Assembly: GCF_009650215.1 (NCBI RefSeq)
Contig: NZ_CP045851.1
Coordinates: 1,341,189-1,405,188, forward strand
Reading direction: 5' to 3'
DNA: 64,000 nucleotides
DNA from: Actinomarinicola tropica
GTDB lineage: Bacteria > Actinomycetota > Acidimicrobiia > Acidimicrobiales > SKKL01
Below the pieces are notes generated by a model. The model was not told the origin of the DNA and did not search any database. It saw only the letters and a program-made list of their open reading frames with translations. Below are positions 49,811 through 58,553 of this stretch, piece by piece. Both the position numbers and the translations under genes were made by a program. The stretch's first letter is position 1, and every line of letters starts with the position of its first letter.

Positions 49811-50167
49811 ATGCGTCTCCGGCACCTCCGCTCCCGCTGGCTCGTCGGCGTCCCCTTCGTCGTGCTGCCGCTGCTCGTCGGCGCCTGCGCGCAGGACGAC
49901 CCGCCGGAGGTCCCGGCCGGCGCCGACGCCGCGCTCGAGCAGGGGCGTGAGGTCTGGGCCGACAGCTGCGCACGCTGCCACGGCGCCGACGGCGGCGGCG
50001 GGTCCGGCGTGAAGCTCTCCGACGGCCGCGCCGAGGAGCTGCACCCGGAGATCGACACGATGATCGACGTCATCGCCGAGGGGCGCGGCGCCATGCCGTC
50101 GTTCTCCCAGTCGCTCGACCCCGACGAGATCGAGGCTGTCGCCCGCTACGTGCGCGAGGTGCTGTAA
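49811..50167 (+). CDS. Cytochrome c-type lipoprotein
   Basis: A 118-residue exported protein. The signal peptide has a basic start (RLRHLRSRW), a hydrophobic core and the lipobox LLVGAC (Cys at about residue 22). The heme c motif CARCH (about 49-53) follows, with a likely axial methionine in GAMPSFSQSLDPDE. It would be a membrane-anchored class I monoheme electron carrier. ATG 49811 is leaderless. It stands apart from any oxidase genes. Confidence 0.9.
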   Translation: MRLRHLRSRWLVGVPFVVLPLLVGACAQDDPPEVPAGADAALEQGREVWADSCARCHGADGGGGSGVKLSDGRAEELHPEIDTMIDVIAEGRGAMPSFSQSLDPDEIEAVARYVREVL

Positions 50168-50198
50168 CAGCCCCTTTCGCTGCATCCTGCACGCGGTG

Positions 50199-50204
50199 TA
50201 GGGT
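50199..50204 (+). promoter_or_regulatory. Candidate -10 element TAGGGT for comM-dprA
   Basis: TAGGGT lies 32 bases after the cytochrome stop and gives a leader of about 38 bases with AGGAGGG before GTG 50249. Confidence 0.45.
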
Positions 50205-50248
50205 GCGGGCACTTCCCCCTCCAACGCCCACGCGTCCAGGAGGGTCCG

Positions 50249-51775
50249 GTGACCGCCACCGTCCCATCGGCCACGCTGCTCGGCGTGCGTGGCCGCCCCG
50301 TCCGGGTCGAGGTCCACGTCTCGAACGGGCTGCCGAGCTTCACCATCGTCGGGCTGCCCGACGCATCGTGCCGCGAGGCCCGCGACCGGGTCCGCGCCGC
50401 GGTCATCTCCAGCGGCTTCCCGTGGCCCACCCGCCGGGTCACGGTCAACCTCGCCCCCTCCGGGTTGCGCAAGGCGGGCTCCCAGCTCGACCTCGCGATC
50501 GCGGTGGCGGTGCTCGTGGCCGAGGAGCAGCTGCCCGCCGGGCGCGTCGAGGGCGTGGCCTTCCTCGGCGAGCTCGGGCTCGACGGCACCGTCCGCCCGG
50601 TGGTGGGCACGGTGCCGCTCGTGGCGGCGCTCGACGGGCCTGTCGCCGTCGTGCCGCGGGCGTCCAGCCACGAGGCGGGGCTCATCGGCCGCCACGACGT
50701 CCGCCCGGTGTCGTGCCTCGCCGAGCTCGTCGACGCGCTGCGCGGCGACGCGCCGTGGCCCGACCCGCCCCCGGCGCGGCCACCCGCCGACACCGCCACC
50801 GAACCCGACCTCGCGGACGTGAGGGGTCAGCCCTTCGCCCGCCTGGCGGTGGAGCTGTCCGCCGCCGGGGGACACCACCTGCTGATGACCGGCCCGCCGG
50901 GGGCGGGCAAGACGATGCTCGCCCGCCGGCTCCCGGGACTGCTCCCCGCACTCGACCGCGACGCGTCGCTGGAGGCCACCACCATCCACTCCGCCGCCGG
51001 GGTCGCGCTGCCCGACGGTCTCGTCGAACGCCCACCGTTCCGGGCACCCCACCACGGCGCCTCGCCGGTCGCCCTCACCGGCGGCGGGTCCGCCCAGATG
51101 CGTCCGGGCGAGATCTCCCTCGCCCACCACGGCGTGCTGTTCCTCGACGAGCTGGGGGAGTTCCAGTCCGTGGTGCTCGACTCGCTGCGACAGCCGCTCG
51201 AGGAGGGCGTCATCCGCGTCAGCCGGGCTGCGGGCACCGTCACCTTCCCGGCGCGGGTCCTCCTCGTCGCCGCGATGAACCCCTGCCCCTGCGGCCTCGG
51301 CAGCGTGCCCGGCGACTGCGCGTGCAGCGACGCCGCGCGCCTCCGCTACCACCGCCGGGTGTCCGGACCCATCCTCGACCGCTTCGACCTGCGGATCGAG
51401 GTCGCACCGCCGGCCATCGACGAGCTGATGGGCGGCGACGCGGGCGAGTCGACCGCGGCCGTCGCGCCACGTGTGGCGGCGGCGAGGGCCCTGGCCGTCG
51501 AGCGCGGCGTGCGCTGCAACGCCGACATCCCGGGCGCGCGCCTCGACGAGCTGGCGCCGCTCACGACCGCCGCCGCGACGCTGCTCGAGCGGTCGCTGCG
51601 CGCCGGGCGCCTCACCGGTCGGGGGCTGCACCGGGTGCGGCGGGTGGCCCGCACCATCGCCGACGTCCGTGGCCACCCCGGGCCGATCGAGGTGGAGCAC
51701 GTCGCGACCGCCCTGGAGCTGCGCGCGGTCAGGGCGCCCTACGAGGTGCCGGCGGAGGTGCCTCGTGGAGCGTGA
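50249..51775 (+). CDS. comM: YifB/ComM family Mg-chelatase-like AAA+ ATPase
   Basis: A 508-residue AAA+ protein. The N-terminal Lon-like ChlI fold domain reads VEVHVSNGLPSFTIVGLPDA. Walker A is GPPGAGKTMLARRL (near 214), Walker B HHGVLFLDELGEF (near 294), and a cysteine cluster (NPCPCGLGSVPGDCACS) follows. In naturally competent bacteria ComM is a branch-migration helicase in transformation. Here it is next to dprA, which supports a DNA-processing role. GTG 50249 has AGGAGGG upstream. It overlaps dprA by 11 bases. Confidence 0.95.
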   Translation: MTATVPSATLLGVRGRPVRVEVHVSNGLPSFTIVGLPDASCREARDRVRAAVISSGFPWPTRRVTVNLAPSGLRKAGSQLDLAIAVAVLVAEEQLPAGRVEGVAFLGELGLDGTVRPVVGTVPLVAALDGPVAVVPRASSHEAGLIGRHDVRPVSCLAELVDALRGDAPWPDPPPARPPADTATEPDLADVRGQPFARLAVELSAAGGHHLLMTGPPGAGKTMLARRLPGLLPALDRDASLEATTIHSAAGVALPDGLVERPPFRAPHHGASPVALTGGGSAQMRPGEISLAHHGVLFLDELGEFQSVVLDSLRQPLEEGVIRVSRAAGTVTFPARVLLVAAMNPCPCGLGSVPGDCACSDAARLRYHRRVSGPILDRFDLRIEVAPPAIDELMGGDAGESTAAVAPRVAAARALAVERGVRCNADIPGARLDELAPLTTAAATLLERSLRAGRLTGRGLHRVRRVARTIADVRGHPGPIEVEHVATALELRAVRAPYEVPAEVPRGA

Positions 51776-52982
51776 CGCGACGGTCCAGGGCGCCGCGGCG
51801 GCACTCGCGTCGCTCCCGCTGATGGGGCCACGTCGGCTCCGGGCGGTGGTCGACGCCTGGGGGTTCACCGAGGGCTGGGCACGGGTCGCGGCCGGCGAAG
51901 CCCGGTCGCACCCCCACGTCGCCGAGGCGATGGGGAACGACGCCGGCGAGCTGGCGCGCCGCTGGGCCGCCGCGGCCCGGGGCGTCGACTCCGAGGAGGT
52001 CGCGCGCACCCACCGAGAGGCGGGCGTCGAGATCCTGGTCCACGGCGGTGACCGGTTCCCTCCAGCCCTCGCCGACGACCTCGAACCGCCCGTGGTCCTC
52101 TTCGCTCGGGGCGACCTCCGGGCCCTCGACGGGCCCCGTGTCGGTATCGTCGGCACCCGCCGCGCGACCGCCGGCGGTCGCCAGACCGCGACCGAGCTCG
52201 GCCGGGACCTGGCTCGGGCGGGCGTGCGGGTCGTCTCCGGGCTGGCGCTCGGGATCGACGGCGCCGCCCACCGCGGGGCGCTCCACGCCGGCAGCGGCGA
52301 CGACGGCCGGCCGGGGGGACCCGTGGTCGGCGTGGTGGGCACCGGCCTCGACGTCGTCTACCCCCGTCGCCACGCCGACCTGTGGCGTGAGGTGGGGGAG
52401 CGCGGCCTGCTGCTCGGCGAGGTGCCGCTCGGTGGGGCGCCGACCCGCTGGCGGTTCCCGGCCCGCAACCGGCTGATCGCCGCCCTCAGCGACGTCCTCG
52501 TCGTGGTGGAGTCCCACGAGCGCGGCGGTGCGCTGCACACGGTCGAAGAGGCGCAGCGCCGTGACGTCGCGGTGATGGCCGTGCCCGGATCGGTCCGCGT
52601 CGGGTCCTGCCAGGGCACCAACCGGTTGCTGGTCGAGGGGGCCACGCCCGCGCTCTCCGCCGCCGACGTCCTCACCGCCCTCGACCTGTCCTCCTGCGAC
52701 CGCCTCCCGCTCGACGTGCCGGTGGTGGCCGATCCGCCGTCCCGCCCGGCACCGCGGTCGGCGACGGACCCAGGCCCTCGCCGAGCATCGCCGCCGGTGG
52801 CGGCCGTCCTCGAGCCCGGCGATGCCGACCTCCTGGCCCACCTCGGCGGCGAGCCGGTGCCGCTCGACCGACTCGCCGTGCGGGCCGGCATCGACCTGGG
52901 AGAGCTCTCGCTGCGCCTCGCCCGCCTCGAGCTCGCGGGCCGCGTCGTCCGCCACGGCAGCGCGGTGGAGGAGGTCTCGTGA
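51765..52982 (+). CDS. dprA: DNA-processing protein DprA
   Basis: A 405-residue DprA/Smf. The Rossmann-like core has PRVGIVGTRRAT, GVRVVSGLALGIDGAAHRGAL and RFPARNRLIAALSDVLVVVES. A C-terminal winged-helix-like segment (about 350-400) follows a Pro-rich linker. It loads RecA on single-stranded DNA during uptake; many non-competent actinobacteria also keep it. GTG 51765 lies within the end of comM. The N-terminus is SAM-like. Confidence 0.95.
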   Translation: MERDATVQGAAAALASLPLMGPRRLRAVVDAWGFTEGWARVAAGEARSHPHVAEAMGNDAGELARRWAAAARGVDSEEVARTHREAGVEILVHGGDRFPPALADDLEPPVVLFARGDLRALDGPRVGIVGTRRATAGGRQTATELGRDLARAGVRVVSGLALGIDGAAHRGALHAGSGDDGRPGGPVVGVVGTGLDVVYPRRHADLWREVGERGLLLGEVPLGGAPTRWRFPARNRLIAALSDVLVVVESHERGGALHTVEEAQRRDVAVMAVPGSVRVGSCQGTNRLLVEGATPALSAADVLTALDLSSCDRLPLDVPVVADPPSRPAPRSATDPGPRRASPPVAAVLEPGDADLLAHLGGEPVPLDRLAVRAGIDLGELSLRLARLELAGRVVRHGSAVEEVS

Positions 52983-53030
52983 CGCATACCGGACGAGACG
53001 CACCCAGGAGGCACGAGGAGGGCCCAGGGC

Positions 53031-53036
53031 TACGGT
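53031..53036 (+). promoter_or_regulatory. Candidate -10 element TACGGT (leaderless)
   Basis: The hexamer ends 6 bases before GTG 53043. Two GGAGG-like runs lie further upstream but are too distant to act as ribosome-binding sites. Confidence 0.45.
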
Positions 53037-53042
53037 GGGCGG

Positions 53043-53933
53043 GTGCCCTGGTCGCTCGACGAGTTCGAACGCAGCCTCACCGGCGTCGCCGAGGCGACGC
53101 GCCGGGCCTACCTCGCCGACCTCACGGCGTTCACCGAGTGGGCCGGCCGGTCCTCGATCGACGCCCCCGACGGCGTCTCGCGTCGCCTCCTGCGCCGGTA
53201 CCTCGCGCACCTCTCCACCCGTCGCTACGCCCGACGCACCATCGCCCGCAAGGCGTCGTCGCTGCGTCGGTACTTCGACTGGGCCCGTCGCCGGGGCCTG
53301 GTGACCACCGACCCCGCGGTCGGCCTGTCGGCGCCGAGCGGCACGGGACGCCTGCCCCGGGTGCTGCGCGACGACGAGCTCGTCGCGCTCCTCGATCCGT
53401 CGCCGCCGTCGAGCGACCAGGGTCCGGTGCCGGCGGCCCTCCGCCGGCGCGACGACGCCGTCGTCGAGCTCCTCTACGGCTCGGGCCTGCGGGTCGCCGA
53501 GCTCTGCGGCCTGCGGCTCGACGACCTCGACCTGCCGGCGCGACAGGTGCGGGTGTGGGGCAAGGGCGCCAAGCAGCGCCGCCTCCCGCTCAGCCCTCCG
53601 ACGGTCGACGCCGTCCGGGCCTGGACCACCGACGGGCGGGAGCACCTGCGGACCCCCGGGGGCACGGCCACCGACGAGGTGTTCCTCAACCGGCGGGGCA
53701 ACCCGCTCACCCCGCGCGACGTCCGGCGCCTGCTCGACCGCCGTGCGGCGGCACCCACGCACCCCCACGCGCTGCGCCACACCTTCGCCACGCACCTGCT
53801 CGACGGGGGTGCCGACCTGCGGTCCGTTCAAGAGTTGCTCGGACATGCCGACGTGGGAACCACACAGATCTACACGCACGTGAGCACCGAGCGCCTCCAG
53901 CAGGTGCACGGGGCGACGCACCCTCGGGCTTAG
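53043..53933 (+). CDS. xerC: Tyrosine recombinase XerC
   Basis: A 296-residue tyrosine recombinase. The SAM-like N-terminal domain is followed by the catalytic domain with Arg in YGSGLRVAELCGL (near 150), Lys in GKGAKQR, HALRHTFATHLLDGGADLRS (HxxR), GHADVGTTQIYTHV (second His and the nucleophile Tyr). It resolves chromosome dimers at dif with XerD. Position between dprA and whiG is conserved, so this is the housekeeping enzyme rather than a phage integrase. It is leaderless by promoter spacing. Confidence 0.94.
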   Translation: MPWSLDEFERSLTGVAEATRRAYLADLTAFTEWAGRSSIDAPDGVSRRLLRRYLAHLSTRRYARRTIARKASSLRRYFDWARRRGLVTTDPAVGLSAPSGTGRLPRVLRDDELVALLDPSPPSSDQGPVPAALRRRDDAVVELLYGSGLRVAELCGLRLDDLDLPARQVRVWGKGAKQRRLPLSPPTVDAVRAWTTDGREHLRTPGGTATDEVFLNRRGNPLTPRDVRRLLDRRAAAPTHPHALRHTFATHLLDGGADLRSVQELLGHADVGTTQIYTHVSTERLQQVHGATHPRA

Positions 53934-53938
53934 GGGCC

Positions 53939-54724
53939 ATGGTGGACACCTCGGACGTCGACATCGATCAGCTGTGGGCCGACTTCAAGACGTCGTTGGA
54001 CCGCACCGCACGCGACCGCCTGATCCTGCACTACTCACCGCTGGTGAAGTTCGTCGCCGGTCGCATGGCCGTCGGCCTCCCGCAGAACGTCGAGCAGAGC
54101 GACCTGGTGAGCTACGGGGTGTTCGGGCTGATCGACGCCATCGAGAAGTTCGAGCCCGAGCGGGGCTTCAAGTTCGAGACGTACGCGATCTCCCGCATCA
54201 AGGGCGCCATCCTCGACGAGCTCCGCTCGATCGACTGGGTGCCGCGCTCGGTGCGGGCCAAGGCGCGCGCCGTGGAGAACGCCTACACGAAGCTCGAGTC
54301 GGTCCTGCACCGCACACCGACCGACGCCGAGCTGTCGGCCGAGCTCGACCTCACCGAGGAGCAGCTCCAGATCACCCTCGGGCAGATCTCCTTCGTGGGG
54401 CTCGCGGCCCTGGACGAGACCCTCTCGCTCGGTGCCGCAGGCGAACGTGAGACCTTCACGCTCGGCGACACGATCGCCGACCAGGGGGCCGGTCCGGTCG
54501 ACGTCTACGAGGTCGAGGAGATGCGCCACCTCCTCGCCGACGCGATCAACCGCATGCCCGAGCGGGAGAAGATCGTCCTCACGCTCTACTACTACGAGGG
54601 CCTGACCCTCGCGGAGATCGGCCAGGTCCTCTCGGTCACCGAGAGCCGGATCTGCCAGATCCACACCAAGGCGGTGCTCCAGCTGCGGTCGCGCATCTCC
54701 GCGGCCCAGCGCGAGCTGGCCTGA
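53939..54724 (+). CDS. whiG: WhiG/FliA-type RNA polymerase sigma factor
   Basis: A 261-residue sigma-28-class factor. Region 2 contains LILHYSPLVKFVAGRMA and DLVSYGVFGLIDAIEKFEPERGFKFETYAISRIKGAILDELR. Region 3 starts SIDWVPRSVRAKARAVE, and region 4 has the helix-turn-helix LTLAEIGQVLSVTESRICQIH. The gene occupies the whiG position of Streptomyces (upstream of the M23 gene and rpsB). ATG 53939 lies 5 bases after the xerC stop. Its targets here are unknown; one candidate promoter lies at 11673-11700. Confidence 0.93.
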   Translation: MVDTSDVDIDQLWADFKTSLDRTARDRLILHYSPLVKFVAGRMAVGLPQNVEQSDLVSYGVFGLIDAIEKFEPERGFKFETYAISRIKGAILDELRSIDWVPRSVRAKARAVENAYTKLESVLHRTPTDAELSAELDLTEEQLQITLGQISFVGLAALDETLSLGAAGERETFTLGDTIADQGAGPVDVYEVEEMRHLLADAINRMPEREKIVLTLYYYEGLTLAEIGQVLSVTESRICQIHTKAVLQLRSRISAAQRELA

Positions 54725-54729
54725 CCTCT

Positions 54730-54745
54730 GGCCGGCTCGCCGGCC
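54730..54745 (+). terminator. GC-rich hairpin after whiG
   Basis: GGCCGG (54730-54735) and CCGGCC (54740-54745) flank CTCG, beginning 5 bases after the whiG stop. There is no T-tract. A second weaker hairpin (GGGCG/CGCCC) follows in the leader of the next gene. Confidence 0.45.
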
Positions 54746-54811
54746 GACACATCGGGCGCCTGACGCCCCGCACCTTCCCCCTCGAGAGCCCCTGACTCCG
54801 GGAGTGGTGCC

Positions 54812-56659
54812 ATGCGTCGCGCCGTCGACCGCCCCTTCGTCCTCGTCGTCGTCCTGGCGCTCGTCGCCGTCGCGCTCCCCGTGCTCCCCGCGGGGGCCGA
54901 CACCGACGGACCCGTCGGCTACGTCCACCCGGTCGACGCGCCGGTCCTCGACCCCTTCCGGGAGCCGGCGTCGCCCTACGGGCCGGGCAACCGGGGCCTG
55001 GAGTACGACACACCGGCCGGTGTCGACGTCGGCGCTGCGGCGCCGGGTGTCGTCACCTTCGCCGGCGAGGTGGCCGGGGCGCGCCACGTCACCGTCGGCC
55101 ACCCGGACGGCCGGTTGACGAGCTACTCCTTCCTCGCCGACGTGCAGGTGCGTCGCGGCGACGTCGTCGAGCGGGGCGAGGTCGTCGGCACCACCGGCGG
55201 TCCGCTGCACGTCAGCGTCCGGGAGAGCGGCCGGTACGTCGATCCGGCGCTCCTGTTCGGCGTCGAGGTGACGAGCGTGCAGCTGGTCCCCGAGAACCCG
55301 TTCGGGAGCCAGCTGTGGGAGCAGGCGGCACGGGAGGTCATGGCCCTGGCCGCGCTGACCTTCGCCGAGGGGGGAGGGTGGGGGCTCGGCGACATCGGCG
55401 GCGCGATCTGGGGTGCCGCGAGCGACGTGGCCGGGGCGCTGCGGGAGGTCGCCCCCGACCTGCTCCGCCTGGCCTGGGAGCTGGCGCCGTTCGCCGTGGC
55501 GGCGCTCGGGAGCCCGCTCATGGCCGTGCTGGTGTTCGAGCTCGCCCTCCCCGTCCTCCAGGGTCGGGTCCCGCCGCTCCTGCGCATCCTCGACGAGACC
55601 GGACCGGTCGGCACGCTGCTGCGCATCGGCGAACGGACGATCGCGTGGGTCGTCCACCGCACCGACTGCACACCGGGGGACGTCGAGCCACCCCCGCCCA
55701 CCGGGCGTCGCGTCGCGTTGCTCGTGGGCGGGCTCAGCTCGACCTCCTCCTCGGCCCGGATCGGCGACGTTCCGGTCGACCGGCTCGGCTACGCCCCCGA
55801 GGACGTGCTCGGCTTCAGCTACGAGGGCGGCCGCACCCCGGACGCGTTCGGGGCGAGCGCCGCCCCGGTGGCCGAGGACCTGCGCGCCGTCCCGGTCACC
55901 GAGTACGGCACCGACGCCTCGACCACCGACCTCCGGCGGCGCGCCGAGCTGCTCGCCGACCTCCTCGAGGAGCTCGAGGCCTCGGCCCCGGGGGTCGAGA
56001 TCGACCTCTTCGCCCACTCCCAGGGCGGCGTGGTCGCCCACCTCGCGCTGCAGGAGCTCGCAGGTCGCCCGGGGGGCACGGACGTGATCGCCTCGCTCGG
56101 CCTGGTCGCCACGATGGGCACGCCGCACCACGGCTCGGACCTCGCGGCGATGGCGGTCGCGGCGTCCGAGACGGGGGAGGGGGCGCTGCTCCTCCAGGTG
56201 GCCGAGCGCATGTCGGGGCGCCCGCTCGACCCCGACACCTCGACCAACGTCGCCGACCTGGCCCGGGACTCCGACGTCGTGCTCGACGCGCTCGCCGACG
56301 GCCCACCGGACGGTCCGACCTACCTGGCGCTGGCCGCTCGGGGCGACCCGGTCGTGCTCGCGGCGCGGACGCGAGCACCGGGGGCGACCCACGTGACCCT
56401 GCCGATCGACGGCCTGACGGCGCACGAGCAGCTGCCGGGCCACGCCAGCACGGCGCGGGAGATCGCGCTGGCTCGCGCCGGGATGTCGCCGACGTGCGAG
56501 TCGTTCGGCGACTTCGTCACCGACACCTTCGTCACCGAGGTCACGACGACCCTCACGCTGATGATCTCCGACCTGGTCGCCGGACTGACCCAGATGTCGG
56601 TCGTGCCGGAGCCCCTGGGCGACCTCGCCGGCGATCTCGTCCTCGACGGGGGGTGGTGA
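54812..56659 (+). CDS. Exported fusion: degenerate LytM (M23) domain plus alpha/beta hydrolase
   Basis: A 615-residue exported protein: signal peptide (about 1-29), a LytM/M23-like domain (about 35-150), a middle region with a hydrophobic segment (about 225-248), and an alpha/beta hydrolase domain (about 290-560). The M23 zinc ligands are not kept: the HxGxD position reads NRGLEYD and the usual HLHFE reads LHVSVRE. The hydrolase has a nucleophile elbow AHSQGGVVAHL (Ser near 404) and MGTPHHGSDLA, as in triacylglycerol lipase/PGAP1-like proteins. M23 genes are normal between whiG and rpsB; the hydrolase fusion is not. Confidence 0.85.
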   Translation: MRRAVDRPFVLVVVLALVAVALPVLPAGADTDGPVGYVHPVDAPVLDPFREPASPYGPGNRGLEYDTPAGVDVGAAAPGVVTFAGEVAGARHVTVGHPDGRLTSYSFLADVQVRRGDVVERGEVVGTTGGPLHVSVRESGRYVDPALLFGVEVTSVQLVPENPFGSQLWEQAAREVMALAALTFAEGGGWGLGDIGGAIWGAASDVAGALREVAPDLLRLAWELAPFAVAALGSPLMAVLVFELALPVLQGRVPPLLRILDETGPVGTLLRIGERTIAWVVHRTDCTPGDVEPPPPTGRRVALLVGGLSSTSSSARIGDVPVDRLGYAPEDVLGFSYEGGRTPDAFGASAAPVAEDLRAVPVTEYGTDASTTDLRRRAELLADLLEELEASAPGVEIDLFAHSQGGVVAHLALQELAGRPGGTDVIASLGLVATMGTPHHGSDLAAMAVAASETGEGALLLQVAERMSGRPLDPDTSTNVADLARDSDVVLDALADGPPDGPTYLALAARGDPVVLAARTRAPGATHVTLPIDGLTAHEQLPGHASTAREIALARAGMSPTCESFGDFVTDTFVTEVTTTLTLMISDLVAGLTQMSVVPEPLGDLAGDLVLDGGW

Positions 56660-56689
56660 GCCGCTGACGTGGGGGTGGCGCGGCACCGC

Positions 56690-56695
56690 TACACT
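56690..56695 (+). promoter_or_regulatory. Candidate -10 element TACACT of rpsB
   Basis: TACACT lies 30 bases after the upstream stop and gives a long leader of about 125 bases before rpsB, as is common for S2 operons. Confidence 0.45.
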
Positions 56696-56759
56696 CCTCC
56701 GTCGGCCCGGTCCCGGGTCGCGCGACGGCATCTGCCGCCGCGCCGGAACACACCACTCA

Positions 56760-56799
56760 GCCGCACCGACCACGGTCGCCCCACGGGCGCTGGTGCGGC
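56760..56799 (+). other. Stem-loop in the rpsB leader (candidate S2 autoregulatory structure)
   Basis: GCCGCACC (56760-56767) pairs with GGTGCGGC (56792-56799), and CGCCC (56777-56781) with GGGCG (56785-56789) inside. It ends 28 bases before ATG 56827. A role in S2 feedback is inferred from position only. Confidence 0.4.
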
Positions 56800-56826
56800 G
56801 ACGTCGAACCGATGGAAGGAGACGTG

Positions 56827-57753
56827 ATGGCTGCCGTCGTCACCATGAAGCAGCTGCTCGAGGCCGGGGTCCACTTCGGCCACCAGACCCGGCGCTGGAA
56901 CCCGAAGATGAAGCGCTTCATCTTCGGTGAGCGCAACGGCATCTACATCATCGACCTGCAGCAGACGCTCGGTCGGATCGAGACGGCCTACACCTTCGTC
57001 CGCGACCTCGTCGCCGACGGCGGCACCGTGCTCTTCGTCGGCACGAAGAAGCAGGCCCAGGGGCCGGTGCAGTCCTACGCCGAGAAGTGCGGCATGCCCT
57101 ACATCAACGAGCGGTGGCTCGGCGGCATGCTCACCAACTTCGAGACGATGGCCAAGCGCGTCGCCAAGATGAAGGAGTACCAGCGCATGCGGGACTCCGG
57201 TGAGTTCGAGGCGATGCCGAAGAAGGAAGCCCTCCTCATCTCCCGCGAGCTCGAGAAGCTCGAGCGCAACCTCGGCGGCATCCGCAACATGGAGAAGCTG
57301 CCCGACGCCGTCTTCGTGCTCGACACGAAGAAGGAGCACATCGCGGTGACCGAGGCCAACAAGCTCGGCATCCCGATCATCGCCGTGGTCGACACGAACT
57401 GCGACCCCGACATCATCCAGTACGTCATCCCCGGCAACGACGACGCGATCCGCTCCGGCGACCTCATGTGCCGCGTGATCTCCGACGCCGTCGACGAGGG
57501 CCGCTTCATCCGCTCCCGCACCGCCGGCGCCGACGCCGGTCCCCAGCGCAGCCTGCGCGAGGAGGACGAGATCGCCGCCCAGCAGGCGGAGGCCCGCCGC
57601 CAGGCGGCCCTCGCCGCGGCCGAGCGCGAGGCGCGCATCGCCGCGGCGAAGAGCGTCACCGCCGAGGCCCAGCCCGAGGCCGCCGAGCCCGCTGCCGAGA
57701 CCCAGACCGAGGCCCCCGCCGCCGACGCGGCCGAGACCACCCAGGAGTCGTGA
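56827..57753 (+). CDS. rpsB: Ribosomal protein uS2
   Basis: A 308-residue uS2. [61 protein letters not shown] and [21 protein letters not shown] are the conserved blocks. After about residue 235 it has an Ala/Glu-rich low-complexity tail, longer than in E. coli but common in actinobacteria. ATG 56827 has AAGGAG upstream; ATG 56812 is an alternative. It is the first gene of rpsB-tsf-pyrH-frr. Confidence 0.97.
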   Translation: MAAVVTMKQLLEAGVHFGHQTRRWNPKMKRFIFGERNGIYIIDLQQTLGRIETAYTFVRDLVADGGTVLFVGTKKQAQGPVQSYAEKCGMPYINERWLGGMLTNFETMAKRVAKMKEYQRMRDSGEFEAMPKKEALLISRELEKLERNLGGIRNMEKLPDAVFVLDTKKEHIAVTEANKLGIPIIAVVDTNCDPDIIQYVIPGNDDAIRSGDLMCRVISDAVDEGRFIRSRTAGADAGPQRSLREEDEIAAQQAEARRQAALAAAEREARIAAAKSVTAEAQPEAAEPAAETQTEAPAADAAETTQES

Positions 57754-57758
57754 CCCGC

Positions 57759-58553
57759 ATGTCGAGCTTCACCGCCAAGGACGTCCAGTCGCTCCGCCAG
57801 GCGACCGGCGCCGGGATGATGGACGCCAAGAAGGCGCTCACCGAGAACGACGGCGACTTCGACGCCGCGGCCAAGTGGCTGCGTGAGAAGGGCCTCGCCA
57901 AGGCCGCCACCCGCACCGACCGCGAGAACGAGCAGGGCGCGGTCGCCGTCGCCCGCGAGGGCGACGCCGTCGCTCTGGTCGAGCTGAAGAGCGAGACCGA
58001 CTTCTCCGCCAAGGCCGAGGACTTCGTGTCGCTGACGACCCGCCTGGCCGAGGCCGTCGTGGCCCGCGGCGAGGGCGCGGTGTCGGAGCTGGCCGACGAG
58101 GTCGATCAGCTCAAGATCACGAAGAAGGAGAACATCGAGGTCGGCAAGGTCGTCCGCTGGGACGTGCCCGAGGGCCACGCCGTGGACTCCTACCTGCACG
58201 TCCAGGACGGCCGCGGCGTCAACGCCGTCCTCGTCGAGCTCGACGGTGGCGGCCAGGAGCTGGCCCACGACGTCGCCGTGCACATCGCCTTCACCAAGCC
58301 GTCGTACCTCACCCGCGACGACGTCCCGAGCGACGAGGTCGAGGCCGAGCGCTCCGCGCTCACCGACATCACCCGCGCCGAGGGCAAGCCCGAGGCCGCC
58401 CTCGAGAAGATCGTCGAGGGCCGCCTCACCGGGTGGTTCAAGGAGCGGGTCCTGCTCGAGCAGAACTTCGTCCGCGACGAGAAGCAGACGATCACCCAGC
58501 TGCTCGGCGGCTCGTCGATCGTCCGGTTCGACCAGGTCGTCATCGGCGGATGA
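57759..58553 (+). CDS. tsf: Elongation factor Ts
   Basis: A 264-residue EF-Ts. The N-terminal UBA-like domain has [21 protein letters not shown] and [17 protein letters not shown]. The core reads [19 protein letters not shown] (TDFVA-like motif), and [14 protein letters not shown] follows. It regenerates EF-Tu-GTP. ATG 57759 lies 5 bases after the rpsB stop; GTG 57750 would overlap it and is a close alternative. Its TGA overlaps the pyrH ATG. Confidence 0.97.
   Translation: MSSFTAKDVQSLRQATGAGMMDAKKALTENDGDFDAAAKWLREKGLAKAATRTDRENEQGAVAVAREGDAVALVELKSETDFSAKAEDFVSLTTRLAEAVVARGEGAVSELADEVDQLKITKKENIEVGKVVRWDVPEGHAVDSYLHVQDGRGVNAVLVELDGGGQELAHDVAVHIAFTKPSYLTRDDVPSDEVEAERSALTDITRAEGKPEAALEKIVEGRLTGWFKERVLLEQNFVRDEKQTITQLLGGSSIVRFDQVVIGG

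Noticed and set aside
53043-53933. Phage or island integrase
   Set aside because: The tyrosine recombinase sits in the conserved dprA-xerC-whiG order with no attachment-site duplication or phage genes, so it is housekeeping XerC.
54725-54811. c-di-AMP (ydaO-type) riboswitch ahead of the LytM-domain gene
   Set aside because: Such riboswitches are common before cell-wall hydrolase genes, but this 87-base leader is too short and lacks the conserved ydaO sequence blocks. Only simple GC hairpins are seen.
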